Assembly (NCBI GenBank): GCA_017979445.1
Contig: CM030717.1
Location: 16,603,288-16,667,287 of the forward strand
Source of the DNA: Akebia trifoliata
Taxonomy: Eukaryota; Streptophyta; Magnoliopsida; Ranunculales; Lardizabalaceae
Length of the DNA stretch: 64,000 nt
Reading direction: 5' to 3'
This document shows, in pieces, positions 10,690 through 21,858 of the stretch. The position numbers and the translations under genes are program-made. The first letter of the stretch is position 1, and every line of letters begins with the position of its first letter. The notes under the pieces were generated by a model. That model worked only from the letters and a program-made list of their open reading frames with translations. It searched no databases and was not told where the DNA came from.

Positions 10690-11490
10690 GCTATGGATCC
10701 GATTTGCAATGGATCTGGGTCTTAGGCCTAGTCAAAACGGATCTAGGTTGTGGTCCCAGTTGAAAAGGATTTGGATTTGGGTCGTGGACCCAGTTGGTAT
10801 GGATATGGATCTGGTTTGTGAACCCAGTTGAACAGGATCTGGGTCGTGAGCCTAGTTGAAAATGGATTTGGGTTGATGACCCAGTTGAATTAGATCTAGG
10901 TCGTGGACCCAGTTGGATTTGATCTGGGTCTTGAGCCCAGTTGAAAGTGGATCTGGGTCGTGGACCCAGTTGGATTGGATTTGGGTCGTGAATCCAGTTG
11001 AAAATGGATTTGGGTCGTGGACCCAATTGGATTGGATCTGGGTCGTGATCCCGGTTGAAAATGGGTATGGGTCGTGGACCCAGTTGAAATGGATCTGGGT
11101 CGTGGACCCAATTGTAAATGGATCTGGGTCGTGAACCCAGTTGAAATGGATCTGGGTAGTGAACCCAGTTGAAAATGGGTCTGGGTCGTGGACCCAGTTG
11201 GATTGGATCTGGGTCGTGAACCCAGTTGAAAATGTATTTGGGTCGTGAACCCAATTGTAAATGGATCTGGGTCGTTGACCCAATTGTAAATGGATCTGGG
11301 TCGTGAACCCAGTTGTAATGGATCTGGGTCATGGGCCCAGTTGGAATGGATCTGGGTCGTGAACCCAGTTGAAATGGGTTTGGATCTGGGTGTTGAACCA
11401 AATCGAACGGGATCTGGGTCGTGGACCCAGTTGAAAATAGATCTGGGTCATGGACCTAGTTGAAATGGATTTGGATCTAGGTCATGGACT
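10690..11490. repeat. Minisatellite b: about 30-bp units, each with a hairpin
   Basis: About 27 units built on ggatctgggtcgtggaccc followed by agttgaaaat. Each contains the dyad tgggtc-gtg-gaccca, a 6-bp stem with a 3-nt loop; at least seven units are perfect dyads. A frequent variant (gtgaaccca) still pairs as U.G in RNA from the minus strand, which is the sense strand of element E. The long open frames over this array are a by-product of its repeat structure. Confidence 0.92.
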
Positions 11491-11764
11491 CATTTTTTAT
11501 TTTGGCGGTGGACAATAATGGGTATGATTGTAGGCGAGATTGATAGTGTACCACGTGAAGTGGGGTCAACTTTGATCAATAGAATGCACGCGTTTTCCGT
11601 TTTGATCAAACAAAGAAGGGCAACGATGAGTAGGCCCTAAGTTTAAAAAAAAATAATACATTTAAGCATTTTCAAGCCTTCAACATCAAAAGAAAAATAA
11701 ACTCGAGAACAAAATTTGTCAAGTCTGATGTCAGGAACAAAATGAGCAAGAAATTTTTTTTTTT
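11491..11764. other. Spacer between leader minisatellites b and c
   Basis: About 270 bp of AT-rich leader DNA of element E. No gene or clear repeat is seen. Confidence 0.4.
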
Positions 11765-12245
11765 TAATAATCCGTGTCTCCAACACGGATGGGCATAAAA
11801 TATGCCAAACCGTGCCTGAGATACGGACTAGTATGAATTTTTGGCTAAATTTTTTTTTTTTTTTTTTTAAGTTTGTAAGTCCAAAATGAGGCACATTGCC
11901 TCTAGTTTTTGGCTTGGGCCAAAAAAAGAGGTTACATTTTTTCAAATTTTCCATTTTTTCATTTTTTTTGTTTTTGATATTCGCGCTTGAACGATGGTAG
12001 CGGAACTCCAAGCCTGAGATTCGTACTAGTCTGCGATCAAGGCACAGATATGATCAACATTTTGTCATCCGTATTTTGGACACGGATGAGACATTTACTA
12101 TTTCAACCGTGCTCACAACACGGATAGTGTAATGCATCGCTTTGACCACACTTCAAACACGGTTAAGGTACATACTGCTTCATCCGTGCTCCCAACACGG
12201 ATGGGACACATTTTTGTTTATCCGTGTCATGAACACGGACTAGAA
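11765..12245. repeat. Degenerate array c of short dyads (tccgtg...cacgga)
   Basis: At least six imperfect dyads of the form atccgtg-(6 to 8 nt)-cacggat occur, near 11768, 11805, 12067, 12105, 12180 and 12220, several spaced about 40-45 bp. The right-hand part (12060-12240) is the most regular. This is the leader segment nearest the PBS of element E. The dyads could form small RNA hairpins. Confidence 0.7.
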
Positions 12246-12950
12246 AGAATTCCAGCTTCTAGAATTTCACAGAAATGGTTCTTTGGCCCACTGTTTTACT
12301 TTCTTTCTTCATTGTTTTTTTTTTTTTTTTATATGATGCAACACATTTCCCCCTCTTACCTAAGGGAAGGAAGATAAGAAAAATATAAAAGAACCTATGA
12401 TCTATACAACCATACCTTCTTGGGCTTACAATGTGGGCTTCAAGGTCCGACAATAACTAAACCAATACAACTTTTGTCCGGGGGTCGATGTGAAACTTTA
12501 AACTTGTGTCCTAGTATTGTCTAATCGAGCACATGCATGCGGCTAGTAGGTGGCTTCACGGATACTCAATCTTTAAACCTCGATGCATACCGAAGTACAC
12601 ATGTCGTTAGTTGGTGATCGGGTTTCATGTGTTCATTCCCGACACTTGAAATAACGATCTCAAACCGTGGAACTACTAAGCATCGGGGCTAAGTATATTG
12701 AGGGTGGGGTGGCTTGGAAGTGGGGCTATGCTCGCAAGTGCACACGTGTATTTGCATTCATTATTTTTCATCAAGCCCCTTACAAATATGTAATAAAATA
12801 AACAAAAGTAAATAAATATTACAATTTTGATCAAGCAAAAAAAAAAAACTAACACATAGGAAACAAACAAACAATGTTAGTAAATAATAATAATAAAAAA
12901 TCTATTTTTTTTTTCAAAACAACCGAGTTGTCACGAGGGATGAACCATGA
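12246..12950 (-). other. PBS-proximal leader of element E
   Basis: About 700 bp between dyad array c and the PBS. No coding region is seen. AT-rich with poly-A/T runs near 12310, 12840 and 12900. Confidence 0.5.
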
Positions 12951-12968
12951 TCCCCAGTGGAGTCGACA
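12951..12968 (-). promoter_or_regulatory. Primer-binding site of element E
   Basis: On the minus strand the sequence TGTCGACTCCACTGGGGA lies 2 bp after the LTR end at 12971. Its right part, CGACTCCACTGGGGA, is the form of PBS common in Tat/Ogre-type elements (often attributed to an Arg tRNA). The equivalent site of element D is at 60036. The tRNA identity is from family knowledge, not checked here. Confidence 0.75.
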
Positions 12969-12970
12969 GC

Positions 12971-15280
12971 TGTAGCTACGTCGTTTTCGTCGTTACGACG
13001 GCCACATCTACGATGGTTTGGAGTCGACACCATTCATATTGTAAGTAGGTATGAATGGTCACCCGAGGTACATTTTCCAAAAATGTTATTTTTGGCATTT
13101 TAGTGACTCACAATGGATAAGGGGTGGTCAAACCTTGAGATTCGGGTAAGCGGCTCGGTTGGAGAAAAGGGAAGGTGTTAGGCACCCCTTTCTCCCCGCC
13201 ACGTGGCGGTAACCTCAAATAACTCGGTCATTTTGATTTTTAAAAGAAAGTAAAAAAGTGTGCCACGTGGGTGCATTTGTTCCCTAAGTAGGGATTTAAT
13301 TTTGACTTGATCATAGGGTCATTTCATTGATGGAAATGACCCTTATGAACCTTTAGCCTTGGGGTCCAATCATTACAAAGGTAAAATAAAATAGAAGAGG
13401 GGGATGTTAGAAGAGGGAAGAGAAGAAGGTTAGAGAGGGATGGGGTGTACTTAGAACCCACCTTGAAGCTTTAAGTTCACCCTTCTTTCTTCATTTCTTT
13501 TTCTTCTTCTATGCTTCTTAGATCCTTAGTGACATATGAGAGGATGTATCTTTTTATTTTTGTAGAAGATTAGTATGAGATTTGAGGATAGATGAGGAGA
13601 GATTTTTTGTATTTTTTTTTTTGTGTAAGACTTGGTAACCATTTTTGGGAGGAGGGGAGGGGTATTTATAAGTGTTGGAAGAGTATTTGGGGTATAATGG
13701 GGTGAGATGTTGAAAAGATGAATAATGACATAGGTTTTAAGGTGGGAGGTATGAAATTTAGAGTGGGATTGAGGGTAATTTTGTAATGAGTGAAAATGGG
13801 TGAGGTTTTGATCCAAATGGTTTGGATCTTTCCCAAACCATTTGGGTTGAGTGTTTGGTGAGGTGAGATGATGGATGTTTAAGAGGGTGGTTGGTTGATT
13901 GAGTGGTGTTTGATTTTAAGAGAATGGAGGGTGTAAGAGGGTGGTTGGGAGGTTGAAAGAGATGGTGACATGTGGCATGATGTGTGAATGTTAGAGATTT
14001 AGATTTAATTGATGGGAGAGGTTGAGTGTTTGATTTGAGAGGATGGGTGTAGGTTTAGGTTGTAGAGATGAGTTTATAAGAAATGATGATGGTAGATTAA
14101 GGAGATGTATGATGATAGTAGGTTAGGGGGAGGTGTTGGTTGATGTGTTTGATTTGAGAGAATAGGAATTAGGGAGTTATGAGGGTAGGTTAGGGAAGTA
14201 TGGGTTGATGGTGTTTGATTTGAGAGAATAGGGATTAGGGAGTTATGAGGATAGGTTAGGGGAGTATGGGTTGATGGTGTTTGATTTGAGAGAATGGAGG
14301 TTTGTAGGGAGTAATGAGGGTAGGTTAGGAGAGGGTGTGGGTTGATGTGATTTTTTAGAGGAAAGGTGATGTGGGTAGTTAATTTTTTAGAGAAAAGTGA
14401 TGGGTGGTTGGTTTGATGAGGGAGGTGAGAGGGGGTGATGACATGTGTCACCTTTTGATGGTAAAAGAGTGATTGGTTGATGTGGGTTATGGTTTATGGG
14501 TTAAGGTTGTGGGTTATATATGAATTGGATATGGGTTTGGGCTTGGGTTTTAGGAAAGGTTAAGGGCTTTTTGGATTGGATTGGGGTTATTTTGGATTGG
14601 ATTTTTTAGGGTGGGTAGGTTTTATATTTTTAGATGGTGTGGGATTGGATTTAGGCTAGGGGATAAGGTGAGAAATTGGTTTTGGAAAGTTTGAGGGTTT
14701 GTGGGCTTTGAACGGGCTTGAAGTATTTTTGGATTTGGAAGTGGAACGGTGGAGGGATATAGGGGATGGTAGGCGTCCCAAGTCTCATTTTTATTTTTTA
14801 TTGATTTTTTTTGTGATTTTTGAACTTATTGATTTAATTAGAAATGTCACATGTTGGCAAATCGGGCTTTTTAGGCCCGTTGAAGGGTTTTATCGATTTT
14901 TTTGGATGTAAGCGTGGAGTGGTGAATGTTGGGTCATCATGGGATGGGTCCGATTCCTTTGGTGGGTCTCTTAGACCATTGGGTGGTCTTGGGGGCCTCG
15001 ATTCAATGAAATTGTCACTTTTTAGTGATTCGGGCCTTTGAGGCCCGTTGGCCCATTTATTTGGAAAATCGATATTTTGAATGGGACGAGATAAATGGGA
15101 GCATGCCTAATCCTTTTAGTGGACCTACTAACCCATTGAGAGGTGTTAGAGGCTTTGATTCTGGCGAAGATGTCATGTTTCGATGATTCGAGCCATCGAG
15201 GCCCGTTGGCCAATTTTATTGAAACATTGTTATTTTTGGGCCCTTTCGAATATGGGCCCGTTTAAATTGGGGTGTCTACA
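12971..15280 (-). repeat. 5' LTR of element E (about 2.3 kb)
   Basis: In element orientation the LTR starts TGTAGACACCCCAATTT at 15280 and ends ...GTAGCTACA at 12971, with TG...CA ends, and is followed by the PBS. It contains the segment ggagtcgacaccattc ... gggaaggtgttaggcacccc that also occurs in the solo LTR at 55051-56975. Flanking bases at 15281-15285 are ccctc; the partner TSD is outside the window. The interior (13700-14700) is strongly C-poor on the plus strand. Confidence 0.85.
14085..14340. repeat. 66-bp tandem repeat inside the LTR of element E
   Basis: The anchor tttgatttgagagaa occurs at 14148, 14214 and 14280, giving a 66-bp period, with about three full copies. The unit contains ttagggagttatgagg and ggttgatg. 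A related diverged unit lies near 14027. Such arrays in U3 are common in large LTRs. Confidence 0.85.
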
Positions 15281-15481
15281 CCCTCTTTATTGGCGTCAAA
15301 ATTTAGTGGGGAGCTATAGAAATCTCTAATCATGTTTTAGAATTCTTCCAACACTGTGAATCAACCAATCGTTTAAGGAGGTGAGGTCAAAATTCTTCAA
15401 ATTCTAAAGTTTTTGAATAGAAACGCACGAAATCGTTTCAATTCGCAAGAATTATGAATTTCTAGGGTTGGGGTTTCTACG
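15281..15481. other. Short host stretch between element E and solo LTR
   Basis: About 200 bp of possibly older host DNA. It resumes at 18686 after the solo LTR: the 5-bp target site ctacg (15477-15481) is repeated at 18681-18685. No coding region is recognised. Confidence 0.5.
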
Positions 15482-16167
15482 TGTAACACCCCAAAATTTT
15501 AATTCGTATCTCGAGGAAAAATAAATAGTGGAATTTTAAGAAAATCTTGAAAGTATGACTTAGGGTAAAATTGTAGGACCTTATTCTGATCATTTTTAAT
15601 GGAATCTGACCTCACCATTAGATTCAAAATGATCGAAAAACATAGTTTAGCCTGTAAGCAAGCTCAAATGCGAGTCCGAATATAAAAATTACAAAATCCT
15701 CGATTATCGGGTCGGATCAGGATAAAACAGTGACTTTTTGTTAGAGGAATAATTTTTAAATTCGATCATACCATTGGGTTCATAACGAAAAATTATTCAA
15801 CATGGACTATTTATTTGTCATTTTTGGAGATCAGGAAGTCGAATTATCGTCAAAAACGAAAACGACATCAAATTTAGGGGTCACCTCAGGCCAAAAATGT
15901 AAATTTTTTATGGAGACATAATTTGTAGAAATTGACTATACCATTAGATCCGGAACGAAAAATTAGGCGAAATAAAGTATTCATTTGTTAGTTTTGGAGT
16001 CCGGATGATCAAGTTATCATCGATCGAAACAATTGATAAAATGCCGAATTCGTCCCACATTTTATTTAAATAATATTTTTAATTTTTTTTTAATCTCATC
16101 TTCCCCAACTCGTCATTTCAGCCGCAACATATACAACAAAAAATTCATTTTTTTTCTTCAAACTTTC

Positions 16168-16570
16168 ACCTCAGATCTCGTGCAAACGGCTCGCCGTCGA
16201 CGATCGCCGCAGAAGGAAAAAAGATCCACAGCCTCGACATCTACAAAAGCCACCCAACCTTTCTTCATTTCACTTTCTATTTCAACCGATATCATAAAAA
16301 ATCAGTCGTATTTGGATACGAAAATTTCGAAACTTTGACCTCGGATTTCGTCCGTTTCGGGGTCAAACCGTCTTCCGACGCAGAAGGGAGAAACATCCGC
16401 AGTCTCATTCTCTACATAACCCACCCAAATTCCTTCCATTTTCTCGTCTTTTTCACCCCGTATAGTCAAAAAATCAGCCGTATTTTTATACGGAGATTTC
16501 GTAATTTCGACCTCGATTTTCGTCGGTTTCTGGGTCAAACCGTCTTTCGCCGTAGAAGGGAGAAGAGATG
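16168..16570. repeat. 170-bp tandem repeat inside the solo LTR
   Basis: Units begin acctcggatttcgtcc-like at 16168, 16338 and 16510 (periods 170 and 172), with about 2.3 copies. Each includes gcagaagg and caaaaaatcagccgta-like motifs. The open frames over this part are not a recognised protein. Confidence 0.85.
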
Positions 16571-17367
16571 AGCACATCGAGATCTTCGAAACCACCAGGC
16601 CAGTTTCGAAAATCAGCCGCTTCGAAGTTCGGTCCTTCTCGATTTCCGTGCCGATAGCCTCAATTTCCGCGCACACGCTTTGATCCTTTCGCCTAGACAT
16701 TGTAAGGAACTCTCAATTTCTATTAATAATCATAGATTGTGAAAATTGCATTTAGGATTTTATTGGAAAAATTTGGATGTATTTCCGAAATGTAGAATTC
16801 TTTTGTTATTTCAAAAATTCACGCTAGAAATTGCATGATTGATATGTTTAATTGTATTTTTAACAAATTTTACGTGGGTAAGGTATTTTATTGGGTTATT
16901 TCTGTAAGTTGGGTCCTGTGCACTGCTCGGAACCCGTTTTAATATAAGTTTTGTATTTTTTTAAGGTTTTTGATAAAAATAAATTCTTTAGTTGGAAAAT
17001 GTGATTTAATATTCAATGAACTCATATTGAGTTGATGAATATCAGAAAATGGATGTTTTTATTGAAGAGATTGAAAATTGTAAAAATCGAAAAAAGGAAA
17101 AAAGGGTATGAAACGGTAAAATGTCAGAGTCACACCCGAGGGGTGATGTCTGCATTTTACGTTGTTGTGTTGTGTGTAGGTTTGTGAACAGATATCCAGG
17201 GATAATATTATTGATTGCATGTTTATTTCCTTTCTGTTAGCGCGAGGCGCTGTTTACGTTTCCGTTATGTTATTTATTTTAGGCCGGGTGGCCACACTTG
17301 CATGGTAGGAAACTGGATATCTATCCTCAACCTTGTATTGTTAATTTCTCTTTTGTTTTCAAATGAA

Positions 17368-17368
<1 letters not shown>

Positions 17369-17408
<40 letters not shown>
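17369..17408. repeat. TA microsatellite
   Basis: About 19 TA units within the solo LTR. Confidence 0.95.
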
Positions 17409-17410
<2 letters not shown>

Positions 17411-18680
17411 ACTATTTTTTGAGCTGTTAAAGAGTTTGTGAATGCCTGAAGGGATAGTGCGTCATATCATCCGGAGTGGTGTACTATCCTGGGATATACG
17501 GTAGGGACCACCAAGCTCATACGTGGTATGGGACGCGTATGAGAATGGAGTCACAACTGGAATCCGGGATATTCCTCTCTATCTTTGCCAGTGAACTTGT
17601 AATGTAAAGGTGGTTGTATACGAATGGTTTGTATATTTGGGAATCACATGTACGCCTGATAGGCATAGACGAAGATGATTGGTCAGTGATCACTAACAAT
17701 CTATAGTAGTCGAACGTTTCTGACACATCGAAAAGAGACCCATTGCTTACGGTCACGTCAAACGGCCAGCCTGAGCCGGATAAATGGTCAACCAAACGTG
17801 GTAAGTGCAGCGACCGGCCACAAAATCAGGAACTAAAAGCTAGAGAGAAATTATAACATTATGTCCCGACTGGGAGCGATCCAGTCGTGAATCCCAACTC
17901 TCTAATTCCAATACTCCACCATTGTGTATTATGTATCTGTTGCTTATTTTGATATATAAAATGAAATGCATGTTTATTGTTTCCATTTGATCAATTAGAT
18001 TTGTATAAAAAGAGAATGTTATAGTGAGTACTGCTGATCGATGTAATGTGAGTTTTAAAATGTTTAGTTGCTCATCCCTGGCTATATGTACTAGTTAATC
18101 GTAGTTTTCTTCTGTAAAACTTTGTTTATTTTAAAATGATTCAGTATGTTTATTCGTTCATGTTAGGAGAGGTTATTGGCAGAAATTGTTGCTTCCTTAC
18201 TGGGTAACCATTGTTACTCACCCTTTCATTCTCCATTTTTTTAGTTTCAGATCCGAAGCTTAGCGAGGCAGGAGTAGAATATGAGTGAGAATCATCTGGT
18301 GGGTCAGATAGACAGCCAGAGTTTGTCAGTTGGTGAGTATTGGGGTTATACCCCTAGTGGTATCGATTCGTCAAAGAGTTATATAGATTTTTGTTTTGAG
18401 TGTTAGGAATTTTGTTAGAGTGAGGAACCTCTGTAAAATCCTGTATATAAATTTTCTTCTTCCGCACTCTGATAATCCGTACGTTATTAGACTTATATAG
18501 GCTTCCACTAGTATTATATTTTGTATATATATGCAGGATTGTATGTCGTTTATCAGGTGCAGGTTGAACGCCTTGGAATGCTAACATAAACAGAGGAGAC
18601 TATGCCGAAATTTTGAGGGGCCACCTAGTACCTCGAGATCTGACATAGGGATTTGTGTTAGCGTTCGGCGGGGCGCCACA

Positions 18681-20094
18681 CTACGATTGCCTCAATTTCG
18701 AAGAACATTACTGCACCTGCTTCAAATTCAGAAATCTTTAGTGTTTCTGAAAATCAAATCTTCTTCCTGCCTCGTTTTAACCTTTTAAGAGGTACATCTT
18801 TTAATTTTCTTTGTAATTTTAGCTTAATCTTGTTGAAATTCTACTTTAGATGTTTTAATCTAGTTTACCGAGCTTGTTTGCGCTAATCGTAGAGTTATTA
18901 GTGGATTTTTTTTTTGTAAAAACCCTAATTTCTCAAATAGGTCACCTTCACTTCTTTTTTTCTTACATTTTGATTCTAGTTTCTTTGTTGCTTCTATTTT
19001 TCACTTTAATATTCTCTAATTACTATGTTTTGATCATGATTTATAGTTGTTTTTGGAGCTTTTCTAATAAATTTGAATCTAAAATTGGAGAAATCTGATT
19101 GGATGCATTTTTATATGAATTTTAGCTTTAGATGATATAAATGTAGTTTCTTTGATTTGAGTTTAGTTCGTTAAGGGTCTATTTTTGGAGCTCTCTGTCA
19201 ACTCTGTTGGTTTTTTTTTTTTTTAAGCTTCAGAGTTGGTGCTTAAAACCTTAGACCTAGTTTCTAACTGGCTTTCTATACATTTTTAAAGTTCAACAAC
19301 ATTTAAATCCTAAAGCATGAAGGAGTGTTCTACATAGAAGTATTTATCTTAGATAATTTCAAATCAAGTTTAGTTTCTTATAACATGTTGGTTTATGTCA
19401 TGTGATTGTTCTTGATCTTTGTTTTTGTTTTTGGTTATGTGGTAATCTTTTGATTCTTATAATTTTTTTTATTTTTCTTGCTTATTGATTTTGATTTTGG
19501 GGAGGGGTTCTTGTGTTTTGGTTGATTTTGATCTTTCAAAGGAAGAAAAAAAGAGAGGAATTTTTGTTGGATAGCCAAGAAACTCTTGATTTCTCAAAAT
19601 ATATCATCTTTTAAGACAATTTAAAAAAAAAAAAAATTTTGATAGTCAAGAAACTCTTGATTTCTCATAACATATTATCTTTACCTTGAGATGTTGTAGA
19701 AAACTCTTTTTTTTTTTTTACCCAAAACTCCACCATTTTCTATTTTCCTAAAATCCTAACTTTTCTTGAGGTTTGAAGGTTATCCTAATTAATACCTTAC
19801 AATTATTTTTCTTTATGTAGTATATTTTGAAGGTATTGCATTAGGTGCTGTGAATTTAGTTTTTTGAAATGGTAATTTAGCTGAGATCTTATAAAGGAAA
19901 ACTTTTTCTATATTAGTTAATATTGTTGTGGAGATCAATAGATTAATATATTCATATTGTATCCAATTCAATTTACCTACTTGCTGTAGAGATTGTAAAC
20001 AAGAGTTGAGACAAACATGATTAAAGGTCTTTTGTAGTACTGTACTTAGGATGGACATGATCTATATGTAACATTCAAATATTGAAGTAAGTAA
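18681..20094. other. Host stretch, no gene recognised
   Basis: AT-rich sequence with T runs; 18700-18800 looks like plant 5' untranslated/intron DNA (pyrimidine-rich, then a possible splice donor near 18792, gaggta). A short direct repeat containing aagaaactcttgatttctca occurs at 19578 and 19647. It lies upstream of the receptor-kinase remnant and might be its 5' flank after an internal deletion. That is inference only. Confidence 0.35.
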
Positions 20095-20560
20095 TTCTTA
20101 GTTCTAATGACTCTCAAGAGAGCAGTATTATTCATGGGGATTTTGGGGAGCTTGGTTATGTGGCTCTTGAATATTCAAGCACAATGGTTGCCTCTCTGAA
20201 AGGGGATGTTTATGGGTTTGGGGTTGTGCTTCTTGAGTTGGTTACTGGATGAAAGCCTATTGAAGTAAGTAATTCTGAGGATGGCTTCAAGGGTAATCTA
20301 GTAGATTGGGTCAATCCGTTTCTGGCTTTGACCGAATCAAGGATGTCATAGATATGTTCCTTCGTGAAAAGGGTCATGATGACGGAATTCTAGAGGTTTT
20401 TAGGGTTGCTTGCGATCGTGTGGTTTCTAGGCCCAAAGACAGGCTGTCCATGTTCCATGTTTACTAGTTGTTGAAGACCATTGGTGAGGGGCATGGTTTC
20501 TCAGAACAGTCTGATGAGTTTCTAATGATGTTCGGCAAACAGGACCGCGATCATCAATTG
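20095..20560 (+). pseudogene. Receptor-like kinase remnant, BIR-type LRR-RLK C-terminal kinase lobe
   Basis: The plus strand encodes [30 protein letters not shown] (kinase subdomain IX region, D-V-Y-G-F-G), FKGNLVDWV, then in a shifted frame blocks matching KDVIDMFLREKGHDDGIL and VFRVACDRVVSRPKDRLSMF. This order is that of BIR1/At5g48380-like LRR receptor kinases, membrane regulators of immunity co-receptors. Breaks are a TGA after LVTG (about 20249), a frameshift near 20320 and a TAG near 20464. The LRR, TM and N-lobe are absent. It is a gene fragment; subfamily assignment is from motif memory. Confidence 0.78.
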
Positions 20561-21858
20561 TCTTGAGAAAATTAGAAGAAGACGTTCGCACCACAAGGTT
20601 TTGATGATGATGACTACAAGGATTTTCCAATGCTGTATAGATCTGTGTAAAACCAAACATTTCTTGGTCAGTAGCTTTCACATTGCACAAAAGTTTGTTC
20701 TCATTCTACTAATAAAGGAGCCTTTGAGTCTTCTTTTGTTGTTTGTATCTTGCTTTCATTTTATAAACTTTAAAATACATATAGAAGACGATGTCAGAAA
20801 ATTGTAATGCATTTCTTCGTGCATTATAATCTTGTGAGCATCCAATTTTTATGATTCATTCCAGCACTGTCAATACATGGGATGCTGCTGTTACACTATG
20901 GTTACCCTTGGTTTTCTTGATTCATGTTTCAGTTGTGACACTTGGAGGTTTAGTGGGTATAGATATGTATAAACTTGTATCTGTACGTGGGTTTTGTGTG
21001 TACATTTGTGAATATTGAGGGAAATTGTACTATATGACCTTATTGGGAGATCGTTCTGAGTGTTGATTCACACCATGATCTTTTTTTCTCTTATGAGTAC
21101 ACAGGGATCTGTCTTGTCAGGACCATGGATGTTGTAATGTCAATTTTTTGAGGTCAAAGCTCTCATTGACCCATTTTGATCTTCATGACTGATTTTAATC
21201 TCTCTTTGTTACATCAAGTAAACTGAAGCTTTATCAAAGATAGAAGAGACATGTAAAGTAAATCGCAAAAACTATTCTAGCATATGCACACCAATAGATT
21301 ATTACAACCCATGGTTTGATTCATATGGTTGTTGTTCACCTTTGTTTGTTCTCTTCATGTATACAAGTGATACAAAAACCCAATGCAGTGATAAGTTGTT
21401 CTATTTTCTCTCCTTACTTGAAAATAAAAATAAAAAAAATAAAAAAAAATTGTTCTATTTCCTAAAATTAGGGTTGGGGGGTGAAATCACAACACATCTC
21501 TCTTGGTGGAATTGATAGCTCTTCAATTTTTTAGTGAAGCTTAGCTTTCATTCGATGAAAGAGGGTCCTAGAATAGTTGAAACTATGAATCTGAATTTAG
21601 TGTACTTGTGCATGTAAATGTGAGTATGCGTAAATGATGAATGGTGATGGGCATCCATCAAAGGAGTTTGAGAGTACTTTGCACTACATTGAAAAACAAG
21701 ACACTCTAATGGTTTGTACTAAATTATCAACCATTAGATTCTTGGAAACTGAGAAAAAGTAGTATTGGTAGTTTTGGTTCTTCTTATTTTTGTTATTGCT
21801 CTTTCACCCCCATAACCAACAAACATAAACAATATTTCACAACATCGTCCAAGAAAAT
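20561..21858. other. Non-coding stretch after the kinase remnant
   Basis: About 1.3 kb, AT-rich. An A-rich patch lies at 21421-21450. No gene, TIR or LTR was recognised up to the TRIM at 21859. Confidence 0.4.

Larger units (their letters stand above)
2034..15280 (-). mobile_element. Ty3/gypsy retrotransposon, Tat lineage (element E), 3' LTR not in window
   Basis: Reading the minus strand, the order is 5' LTR (15280-12971), PBS (12968-12951), a long leader with three minisatellites, gag (from 9576), protease, reverse transcriptase, RNase H, a second archaeal-type RNase H, and integrase (ending 2034). The second RNase H between RH and INT is the hallmark of the Tat clade (Tat/Ogre/Retand/Grande type). 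Coding is broken by several nonsense codons (TAG at 9519, TGA near 8893, TAA near 6294, TAG at 3761, TAG near 2883) and frameshifts (near 8345, 3200-3300, 2370), so the copy cannot encode its proteins as it stands, although RT-RH remains open. The 3' LTR is not recognisable between 1 and 2033. Confidence 0.9.
15482..18680 (+). mobile_element. Solo LTR (about 3.2 kb) with perfect 5-bp TSD
   Basis: The stretch begins tgtaacaccccaaaa and ends ggggcgccaca, flanked on both sides by CTACG (15477-15481 and 18681-18685). TGTAACACCCC starts and GGGGCG-CACA ends are typical of long gypsy LTRs. No PBS, PPT or retroelement coding region is found inside, so a solo LTR formed by recombination is the simplest reading; a non-coding LARD-like element is an alternative. 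It contains a 170-bp tandem repeat and a TA microsatellite. A partial inverted relative lies at 51327-53447. Confidence 0.85.

Noticed and set aside
10691..11401. 236- and 143-codon open frames rich in QLGSRPRS/NWVHDPDP repeats
   Set aside because: They are translations of the 30-bp minisatellite in several frames; no domain, and frames stay open only because the unit lacks stops.
9766..11490. Possible CRISPR-like array
   Set aside because: Units are contiguous or nearly so, with no unique spacers and no cas genes, in a plant nuclear context.
14074..14451. 125-codon Pro/His/Thr-rich frame
   Set aside because: Lies inside the tandemly repeated, strand-biased LTR of element E; no protein family.
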